From positions 1-7,662 of the forward strand of contig JAVBUB010000186.1 in the NCBI GenBank assembly GCA_031555675.1: a stretch of DNA of 7,662 nucleotides, written 5' to 3'. The position numbers and the translations under genes are program-made. Below are positions 1 to 4,533 of the stretch, one piece after another (positions within the stretch are counted from its first letter, which is position 1; every line of letters begins with the position of its first letter). The stretch comes from JAISJU01 sp031555675. Its GTDB lineage: Bacteria > Bacteroidota > Bacteroidia > Bacteroidales > Paludibacteraceae. The notes below the pieces were generated by a model. That model was given only the letters and a program-made list of their open reading frames with translations, searched no databases and had not been told where the DNA came from.

Positions 1-608
1 TTTTATGCACGGGCTATCCTGTCGCCTTTTTCAGTAATAAATCACTGAATACCCTGGAAAATATAAAAGGCAATAGGTGGCGGACGGCGAGTTTTTGGCA
101 CCGGAGCTTTCTGAAAAATGCAGGAGCTATTCCCGTTACTATGCCTTGGGGCGATGGAGTTAGTAAAGCTTTGGAGGATGGTACGCTCGACGGGCTTATG
201 GTGAATATGGACAGCGGATATGAAATAAAAGCGCAGAAAGTGGCGCCGAATATACTTTTATCCAAAGACTTGTGGTTAGGACATCTATATCTTTTGGTGA
301 TGAACAAAGATACTTGGAACGGACTTGCCAATGAAGACCGGCAGGCCATCCGAAGAGCAGCTGAAACAGCCTACAAAACCTTAGGCACTGTGATGAACAA
401 CAGTTTTGACAGCCAACTAGAAGACTTGGAAAAAGACGGCGCGAAAGTCAGGGTACTGGATTCGGAAGAAGTGGAGCAATGGAAAACCGCTACTGGATAT
501 ACACAATTACAATCTGTTTGGGTGAAGGATCAGGAAAAAAAAGGAGTGGAAAGTGCCTCCACAGTGATGAAAAAGGTTAGGGATATTATAACTGATTTTA
601 TGAAATAA
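1..608 (+). CDS. TRAP transporter substrate-binding protein, DctP family (5' partial)
   Basis: The frame is open from base 3, with no start codon region in view, and ends at TAA 606-608, giving 201 visible C-terminal residues. DctP proteins are periplasmic receptors that bind a carboxylate-type solute and hand it to a DctQ/DctM membrane pair in Na+-driven TRAP uptake. The family signature is visible: an 'xLENIKGNRWRT' segment (lysine-glycine then the arginine region that contacts the substrate carboxylate), then 'AGAIPVTMPWGDG', then 'ALEDGTLDGLMVN', matching the usual '(L)GA.PvpmpwgEvytALqqGtvDGqe' pattern. The C-terminal helical part ('VMNKDTWNGL...DRQAIRRAA') also fits. The signal peptide and first domain are outside the window. 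No TRAP permease follows; the next gene, 90 bases on, is an AraC regulator, so any permease would have to be upstream or elsewhere. The substrate cannot be predicted. The family is assigned with good confidence. Confidence 0.88.
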   Translation, partial: LCTGYPVAFFSNKSLNTLENIKGNRWRTASFWHRSFLKNAGAIPVTMPWGDGVSKALEDGTLDGLMVNMDSGYEIKAQKVAPNILLSKDLWLGHLYLLVMNKDTWNGLANEDRQAIRRAAETAYKTLGTVMNNSFDSQLEDLEKDGAKVRVLDSEEVEQWKTATGYTQLQSVWVKDQEKKGVESASTVMKKVRDIITDFMK

Positions 609-629
609 CTAAATTATAACTGATTTTAT
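585..629 (+). repeat. 17-bp direct repeat overlapping the dctP-like stop codon
   Basis: The sequence attataactgattttat occurs at 585-601 and again, without a change, at 613-629, with a period of 28 bases. The first copy encodes the C-terminal Ile-Ile-Thr-Asp-Phe-Met region and the second lies just after the stop codon. This looks like a short tandem duplication of the gene's 3' end. It has no inverted-repeat character and is not a terminator. Confidence 0.8.
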
Positions 630-673
630 CAAAAAGTAGCAATGCTAATGTGAAGGTTTCTAAATTATAAACG

Positions 674-681
674 TAAATTTG
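674..681 (+). promoter_or_regulatory. Candidate -7 promoter element before the AraC-type gene
   Basis: TAAATTTG fits the Bacteroidetes -7 consensus TAnnTTTG and lies 17 bases before ATG 699, which would leave a leader of roughly 10-15 bases. No TTG was found at the expected -33 spacing, so this is a weak call resting on one element. Confidence 0.3.
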
Positions 682-698
682 TGACCTGACTCTTTGTT

Positions 699-1574
699 AT
701 GTTGCAAAAAAAGAAAACCATATTAGATCGCATCAAACAACATAAGGCTCTGCCTATTATGTTGCGCTTGCCACATAATGCACCTTTCAGCGAAGAAATC
801 GTGAAAGGATTGAATGAACCCATACGACAGGGTTTCTACTCTTTGATAGTTATTGTTAAAGGCGAGTCAAAGCATATGGTCGACTTTAAAGACTATACTA
901 TAACAGATGGCCAGTTGCTGTTTGCAACGCCCTGGCAAATCCACGCGATGGAAAAAGCTCCCGGGACGGAATCCTATGGCACTAGTTTCGGGGAAGAAAT
1001 AATGAACTACTTTCCCTCGTCTTTTCCTTTTTTTACCGATCCTTTCGAGAATCAAATCATTGAATTATCCCAACCAGTTTTACAACGGTTAATTTCCGTT
1101 TTTCATTCTTTAGACGGCATATTGCAGAACGAAAAATCAAGACCTGAATTAATTCTAGCCTATCTTAGTGCGCTGCTAACCGAGTGTAACGCGGCCTATT
1201 TTAAAGACGAAGATATCATACACGAGTCCAAAAGAGACCTGTCCGATTTTATTCTGTTCAAAAATTATATGGAAGATCACTTTTCCGAACATCCTTCGGT
1301 AGAAAAAATGGCAGAAGCATTGGGTATGAATACCAACGCGCTATATCACTTGGTAAAAACAAAATGTGGCATTTCTCCTAAAACCTACCTTACAGAACGG
1401 TTGGTTCTTGAAGCCAAACGAAAATTATATACTGAAAATATTTCTATAAAAGAATTGGCATATAGTCTGAATTATAATGATCCGGAATATTTTTCCCGCC
1501 TGTTCAGAAAACACACGGGTAAAAGTATTGTAGAATATCGTGCCTATATTCAAACGCTTTCCGAAGCTGATTGA
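699..1574 (+). CDS. AraC/XylS-family transcriptional regulator
   Basis: This 291-residue protein is a normal length for a one-component AraC regulator. Residues about 30-110 look like an N-terminal cupin-type sensing region ('GFYSLIVIVKGESKH', 'QLLFATPWQIHAM'). Residues about 186-283 form the two-helix-turn-helix DNA-binding domain: the first HTH at about 200-220 ('SVEKMAEALGMNTNALYHLVK') leads into 'CGISPKTYLTERLVLEAKR', and the second at about 249-271 ('SIKELAYSLNYNDPEYFSR') leads into 'LFRKHTGKSIVEYR', the classic AraC end. ATG 699 is the first start in frame; no ribosome-binding site is visible, as is usual in Bacteroidetes. The MBL-fold hydrolase gene follows after 32 bases on the same strand, making it the nearest candidate target or operon partner. 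The ligand is unknown. It could alternatively regulate the upstream transporter, but 90 bases and a possible promoter separate them. Confidence 0.93.
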   Translation: MLQKKKTILDRIKQHKALPIMLRLPHNAPFSEEIVKGLNEPIRQGFYSLIVIVKGESKHMVDFKDYTITDGQLLFATPWQIHAMEKAPGTESYGTSFGEEIMNYFPSSFPFFTDPFENQIIELSQPVLQRLISVFHSLDGILQNEKSRPELILAYLSALLTECNAAYFKDEDIIHESKRDLSDFILFKNYMEDHFSEHPSVEKMAEALGMNTNALYHLVKTKCGISPKTYLTERLVLEAKRKLYTENISIKELAYSLNYNDPEYFSRLFRKHTGKSIVEYRAYIQTLSEAD

Positions 1575-1606
1575 AAAAAGTCTACAGAAGCTAATTTATA
1601 TATCTA

Positions 1607-2722
1607 ATGAAAAATAATAAAAAGAGAAAATACATCATGTACGTAACACTATCGGTAATTATTGCTATTTCTGTTATAGCAATCATATTCTTAAATCAAC
1701 CCAGTTTCGGTCGTTTACCACGTGGCGAACGGTTGGAGCGGATACAAAAATCGCCAAACTACCACGATGGTAAATTCAATAATATTTCGCCTACCCAACA
1801 AATTACATCAAATAAATCGATAGTTAGCACTGCGTTCGATTTCTTATTTGGCAAGATAGACGGATTGCGCCCTGCTAAAGATTTACCAGTGGTTAAAACC
1901 GATTTAAAACAATTGAGTCGCGATGAAGATCTTATGCTTTGGTTGGGACACTCGTCTCTTTTTATCCGGACAAACGGCAAGCGTTTTCTGCTCGATCCTA
2001 CGTTGGTTAGCGCTTCGCCCGTATCATTTGTCAACAAACCTTTTAAAGGAACTGATATTTATACGCCCGATGATATGCCGGATATTGATTACCTCATTAT
2101 CTCACATGACCATTGGGATCACTTGGATTACAAAACCATAAAAAGTTTACAAAACAGAATAGGTAAAGTTATTTGTCCGCTCGGTGTTGGCGAACATTTC
2201 GAGTACTGGGGATTTGGCAAAGATCAGATTATTGAACTCGATTGGAATGAAAAGGAACTTCTCGAAGACGGGTTTATGGTTTATTGCTTACCCGCCCGGC
2301 ATTTTTCCGGCCGTGGCATATCGGCCAATAAAACCTTATGGGCTTCGTATTTGTTACAAACTCCGTCACGCAATATTTACCTGAGTGGAGATAGCGGTTA
2401 CGATACGCATTTTTCTGAAATCGGCAAACAATTTGAAATAGACTTGGCCGTGTTGGAAAACGGACAGTACAGCAAAGACTGGAAATATATCCACATGCTA
2501 CCCGAATGTTTACCTAAAGCCGCGAAAGACCTGAACGCGAAAACCATAATGACGGTGCATCATTCAAAATATGCGTTGGGTATGCATAAATGGAGCGAAC
2601 CCTTGGAAACTATCTCGAAGGCTGCAGAACAGAATTCGTTGAAGTTGATTACCCCGATGATCGGAGAACCTGTGTTTCTGAATGATACTACGCAAATATT
2701 TGGAAAATGGTGGAAAAAGTAA
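1607..2722 (+). CDS. Membrane-anchored MBL-fold metallohydrolase, NAPE-PLD/UlaG-like
   Basis: This is a 371-residue protein. A basic N-terminus (KNNKKRK) followed by a hydrophobic stretch at residues 11-29 without a lipobox cysteine suggests a signal anchor, placing the catalytic domain outside the cytoplasm. The linker 'FGRLPRGERLERIQKSPNY' is typical of this MBL subgroup. Metal site: HxHxDH as H167, H169, D171 and H172 in 'SHDHWDH'; H232 in 'RHFSGR'; D262 in 'SGDSGY'; and H318 (or H319) in 'TVHHSKYALG'. H232 and the 'FSGR' context, and 'KYIHMLPE' near 293-300, parallel the N-acyl-phosphatidylethanolamine phospholipase D-like members. All ligands of a binuclear zinc site appear present, so it should be active, but bacterial relatives have few assigned substrates; a phosphodiester or lactone is inference. 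The gene lies 32 bases after the AraC regulator and no separate promoter is visible, so cotranscription is likely. Confidence 0.9.
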   Translation: MKNNKKRKYIMYVTLSVIIAISVIAIIFLNQPSFGRLPRGERLERIQKSPNYHDGKFNNISPTQQITSNKSIVSTAFDFLFGKIDGLRPAKDLPVVKTDLKQLSRDEDLMLWLGHSSLFIRTNGKRFLLDPTLVSASPVSFVNKPFKGTDIYTPDDMPDIDYLIISHDHWDHLDYKTIKSLQNRIGKVICPLGVGEHFEYWGFGKDQIIELDWNEKELLEDGFMVYCLPARHFSGRGISANKTLWASYLLQTPSRNIYLSGDSGYDTHFSEIGKQFEIDLAVLENGQYSKDWKYIHMLPECLPKAAKDLNAKTIMTVHHSKYALGMHKWSEPLETISKAAEQNSLKLITPMIGEPVFLNDTTQIFGKWWKK

Positions 2723-2725
2723 GTC

Positions 2726-2800
2726 GCATCTGATCCAATAAGAGGTTACCACGCTTGCTCTGCTACAAGATAGTATTGTTGTTATTGGCAAATAAGATGC
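2726..2800. repeat. Interrupted inverted repeat at the convergent gene junction
   Basis: The outer arms GCATCT (2726-2731) and AGATGC (2795-2800) and the inner arms CCAATAA (2735-2741) and TTATTGG (2782-2788) are complementary and nested, with a central loop of 40 bases. The structure starts just after the hydrolase stop codon and covers the last codons of the minus-strand VOC gene. It could act in transcript ends from both sides, but there is no T-run, so it is not a standard intrinsic terminator. Confidence 0.45.
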
Positions 2801-3183
2801 CAGATAACGCCAAATTTGTCTTCTACGGTTCCAAACAACGGGCTATAAAATGTGGGGGCAAGTTCCATATACACTTTCCCTCCAACTTTCAGTTTATCAA
2901 AGGCTTTTTGTACTTCTTCCTTTGAAGAAAGCGGAACAGCAAGCGTTACCAGATCTCCGGACTCAGTCTTTTCTGTGGAATCGCCAATCCATACCTGCGT
3001 TCCGTTAATGACCATTTCCGCATGTAAAACATAATGATCTGTATTTGCCGGAAAATGAGATTTCATATCAGCAGGCATATCCTTATACAACATTACTTTT
3101 TTGTCTTTTATGTCGAATACTGTTTCATAGAAAGCAATGGCTTCTCCTGCCTTTCCTGCAAAATTGATAAATGGAATAATCAT
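2782..3183 (-). CDS. VOC-superfamily protein, PhnB-like (glyoxalase/bleomycin-resistance fold)
   Basis: The 133-residue protein matches the small PhnB-like ('3-demethylubiquinone-9 3-methyltransferase'-named) branch of the vicinal oxygen chelate superfamily. The N-terminal half has 'IIPFINFAGKAGEAIAFY' followed by 'ETVF', the usual 'pyl.F.gnaeEAi.FY...F' opening. The centre has 'HAEMVINGTQVWIGDS' (H54 is a possible metal ligand), and the C-terminal half ends in 'LFGTVEDKFGVIWHL', the hallmark 'G...DkFGv.W.i'. These proteins are cytosolic and mostly have unknown substrates; the methyltransferase name in databases is not supported by mechanism. The gene is alone on the minus strand, convergent with the hydrolase and divergent from the MmcQ-like gene, with its own promoter candidate at 3219-3226. 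The start is ATG at 3183, which gives the conserved N-terminus. Confidence 0.9.
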   Translation of the reverse strand: MIIPFINFAGKAGEAIAFYETVFDIKDKKVMLYKDMPADMKSHFPANTDHYVLHAEMVINGTQVWIGDSTEKTESGDLVTLAVPLSSKEEVQKAFDKLKVGGKVYMELAPTFYSPLFGTVEDKFGVIWHLICQ

Positions 3184-3218
3184 AATCTAAAAATATTATA
3201 GTTAAACTGATTTTTATT

Positions 3219-3226
3219 CAAATATA
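3219..3226 (-). promoter_or_regulatory. Candidate -7 promoter element for the VOC gene
   Basis: Read on the minus strand, the sequence is TATATTTG, a match to the Bacteroidetes -7 consensus TAnnTTTG. It lies about 35 bases before the VOC start codon, predicting a leader of about 30 bases. A TTG at the -33 position was not found. Confidence 0.4.
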
Positions 3227-3305
3227 GAGATGATTTATTTAATCGGTAATATGGTGGAAATAAAAAATGTTAATACATGAAAATTCTTTTATGAATCAAA
3301 GGAAA

Positions 3306-3334
3306 TTGACTTATATTTATAGTTTATCTATTCT
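3306..3334 (+). promoter_or_regulatory. Weak promoter candidate for the MmcQ/YjbR-type gene
   Basis: TTGACT (3306-3311) is followed after 17 bases by TATTCT (3329-3334), and the start codon is 37 bases further on. This resembles a general -35/-10 pair more than the Bacteroidetes TAnnTTTG form. In this AT-rich 188-base divergent gap such matches arise easily, so it is tentative. Confidence 0.25.
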
Positions 3335-3371
3335 GAAATAATAATAAAGTTATCAATTTTATAAAAAAATA

Positions 3372-3731
3372 ATGAATATAGAAGAATTGCGTGAGTATTG
3401 CCTTTCGCAGAAAGGAGCAACGGAATATATGCCATTTAAAGATGAATATCTTATTTTCAGAATATTTGGCAAATGGTTTGCTGTAATTCCTTTATATGAT
3501 TTAGAATTAAAAGTATCCGTAAAATGCGACCCTACCGAAGCTATTGAGTTGCGTGGACGATACAATTGTGTGGAAGCAGCCTGGCATTTCAATAAAAAAT
3601 TTTGGAATAGCATTACACTTAATCAGGATATGGACGATGAAACAGTAAAACATTGGATACGCCATTCGGTAGAAGAAGTAATTAAAAAACTACCTAAAAA
3701 AATACAACAGGAATATTTGGAAAGTAAATAA
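3372..3731 (+). CDS. MmcQ/YjbR family protein (CyaY-like fold)
   Basis: The 119-residue protein has the full length and motif order of the MmcQ/YjbR family. These are: 'LREYCLSQKGATEYMPF' at the N-terminus; 'LIFRIFGKWFAVIPL' (about 27-41); 'LKVSVKCDPTEAIELR' (about 46-61); 'WHFNKKFWNSI' (71-81), the conserved 'hmNkkhWn' block; and a C-terminal helix with 'IRHSVEEVIKKLPKK' (96-110). Members adopt a CyaY-like alpha/beta fold with a proposed double-wing DNA-binding surface; the cellular role is not established. It is a single-gene unit, divergent from the VOC gene. No terminator follows directly. Identification is strong; function stays open. Confidence 0.92.
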   Translation: MNIEELREYCLSQKGATEYMPFKDEYLIFRIFGKWFAVIPLYDLELKVSVKCDPTEAIELRGRYNCVEAAWHFNKKFWNSITLNQDMDDETVKHWIRHSVEEVIKKLPKKIQQEYLESK

Positions 3732-3904
3732 AACTCTTTTTGAATATGCAAACAATATTAGGAATGAATGTAATTATTCCGAAAATTCTAATGAGAATAG
3801 CTTTTGGCAAAAACCTTGGTGGAAAAAATAAAACTTTTGTTTGATTCTATATATTTAAAAATTAGAAACTTGTAAATAAAACAAAAATATTTCCCCTAAA
3901 ATGC
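3732..3904. other. AT-rich gap with a possible dehydrogenase-like gene remnant
   Basis: No convincing gene is present. A 32-codon open frame at 3746-3844 begins MQTILG, which resembles the N-terminus of NAD(P)-dependent epimerase/SDR proteins ('xxTILGAnGxIGrEL'), but the expected Gly-x-Gly-x-x-Gly nucleotide-binding loop is absent and the frame soon stops. It may be the degraded start of such a gene or chance. A weak 5-bp hairpin at 3785-3798 has no T-run of terminator quality. The rest is simple AT-rich sequence. Confidence 0.35.
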
Positions 3905-3934
3905 TTGCAAGTATTGGATTCTTTTGTAATTTTG
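3905..3934 (+). promoter_or_regulatory. Bacteroidetes-type promoter of the tRNA-Lys unit
   Basis: TTG (3905-3907) is followed after 19 bases by TAATTTTG (3927-3934), a full match to the Bacteroidetes primary-sigma pattern of TTG near -33 and TAnnTTTG near -7 with correct spacing. Transcription would begin near 3939-3942, giving a leader of about 180 bases before tRNA-Lys. It is the best promoter match in the window and no protein gene follows it, so it most likely serves the tRNA. Confidence 0.7.
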
Positions 3935-3994
3935 CATCGCTAAAGAAAAATAGACACAGCATAGACAAGAGAGTCTTATATGCATGAAAGTTAG

Positions 3995-4038
3995 AAATGT
4001 AACTTAAATGTAACGATTCAAAATTATACGAAATGTAA
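3995..4038 (+). repeat. Short AAATGTAA direct repeats in the tRNA leader
   Basis: AAATGTAAC occurs at 3995-4003 and 4006-4014 (period 11 bases), and AAATGTAA again at 4031-4038, followed by further GTAAGT copies up to about 4056. The 11-base period is close to one helical turn. The repeats lie downstream of the promoter, inside the presumed transcript. Their role is unknown. Confidence 0.5.
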
Positions 4039-4091
4039 GTAAGTGAAGGTAAGTATTTTGATGTATAAAAGTTCGAACCCCAGCTGAATCA
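4015..4091 (+). pseudogene. Probable decayed tRNA gene (only the 3' end conserved)
   Basis: Bases 4072-4091 match the last 20 bases of the nearby tRNA-Lys (4171-4190) at 17 of 20 positions, including the T-loop TTCGA, the CCCAG T-stem strand and a terminal TCA. A 5' strand GATTCA at 4015-4020 can pair with TGAATC (4085-4090), giving six of seven acceptor pairs and a total length of 77 bases, the size of a tRNA. The inside is not a tRNA: the T-stem 5' side reads AAAAG (one pair of five), and no D-arm 'AGCTCAG..GGTAGAGC' or anticodon arm is found. The element sits between the promoter and tRNA-Lys, where a first tRNA of a two-gene unit would be. A recombination scar or chance similarity remains possible. 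Confidence 0.45.
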
Positions 4092-4117
4092 CTTTCTAAG
4101 TCAATTAATTTTTAGGA

Positions 4118-4190
4118 GAGCTAGTAGCTCAGCAGGTAGAGCACATCCCTTTTAAGGATGGGGTCCTGGGTTCGAGCCCCAGCTGGCTCA
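4118..4190 (+). tRNA. tRNA-Lys, anticodon UUU
   Basis: A complete 73-base cloverleaf is visible. The acceptor stem GAGCTAG/CTGGCTC has seven pairs including one G-U. The D-arm is GCTC/GAGC with loop AGCAGGTA. The anticodon stem CATCC/GGATG has loop CTTTTAA, placing TTT (4151-4153) at positions 34-36. The variable loop is GGGTC, and the T-arm is CTGGG-TTCGAGC-CCCAG. The discriminator is A4190. CCA is not encoded (CAA follows), so it is added after transcription. UUU reads both lysine codons AAA and AAG. It is transcribed from the promoter at 3905-3934 and ends at the hairpin starting two bases downstream. Confidence 0.97.
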
Positions 4191-4191
4191 C

Positions 4192-4231
4192 AAAAAAGCT
4201 TATGATCTTTAAGATTATAAGCTTTTTTTTT
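4192..4231 (+). terminator. Rho-independent terminator of the tRNA-Lys unit
   Basis: A long hairpin begins two bases after the tRNA. AAAAAAGCTTAT pairs perfectly with ATAAGCTTTTTT, then a G-T pair, then ATCT/AGAT closes a loop of about three bases. A run of nine T (4223-4231) forms the 3' arm end and tail. The A-run on the left would allow function in the reverse direction too. Confidence 0.9.
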
Positions 4232-4482
4232 ATTTTCAATGTTACTGGTAATCATGCTAATATGGGGTCAAGTAGAAAATCCGGTTGGAAAACATAAAAG
4301 ATTTTACATCAGCAATATAACCAACCTGTTCGAAATATTCAAAAAAACTAGCAAGTAATAACAATCCGTAACCATTTTTTACTACATTACCTTTTTACAA
4401 AAAACTATTCTTACTTCTCAAAGCTTTGTGGTAATCCATAATCCATTTTTCATTTTAATTATAAGTTTTTCTCCCGATAATA
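4232..4482. other. AT-rich gap between the tRNA terminator and the addB-like gene
   Basis: No supported gene is found. On the plus strand a 34-codon frame runs from ATG 4254 to the stop at 4356-4358. In the same codon register the minus strand is open for about 45 codons (about 4391 down to the TAG at 4257-4259), reading 'YGLLLLASFFEYFEQVGYI' and onward, which is protein-like but has only an internal ATG. It may be a gene remnant; I do not recognise it. A small AATCCAT repeat lies near 4435-4447. The promoter of the next gene starts at the right end. Confidence 0.35.
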
Positions 4483-4514
4483 TTGTGCCGTTTACAAAAA
4501 AATAATGTAATTTG
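4483..4514 (+). promoter_or_regulatory. Promoter candidate for the addB-like gene
   Basis: TTG (4483-4485) is followed after 22 bases by TAATTTG (4508-4514), one base short of the TAnnTTTG consensus but followed by CA as in the tRNA-Lys promoter (TTTGCA). Transcription would start around 4519-4522, leaving a leader of about 12-15 bases before ATG 4534. This also argues against TTG 4483 being a start codon. Confidence 0.5.
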
Positions 4515-4533
4515 CACGGATAAAAACACAGCT

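Noticed and set aside
14..349. Minus-strand open frame of 111 codons opposite the dctP-like gene
   Set aside because: It lies wholly antisense to a well-supported gene and shows no recognisable protein features.
3785..3798. Hairpin ATTCT-AATG-AGAAT as terminator of the MmcQ-like gene
   Set aside because: The stem is only five mostly AT pairs and is followed by just four T after three other bases; too weak for a terminator.
4071..4190. Direct tRNA 3'-end duplication as att sites of an integrated element
   Set aside because: The copies are only 99 bases apart, the extra copy is upstream of the intact tRNA, and no integrase or cargo lies between them.
4118..4190. Riboswitch or T-box in the leader upstream of tRNA-Lys
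   Set aside because: No conserved T-box sequence or known aptamer core was recognised, and the unit encodes a tRNA instead of a protein.
4483..4533. Coding extension of the addB-like gene from TTG 4483
   Set aside because: The segment contains a promoter-like TTG/TAATTTG pair, and the family N-terminus fits ATG 4534.
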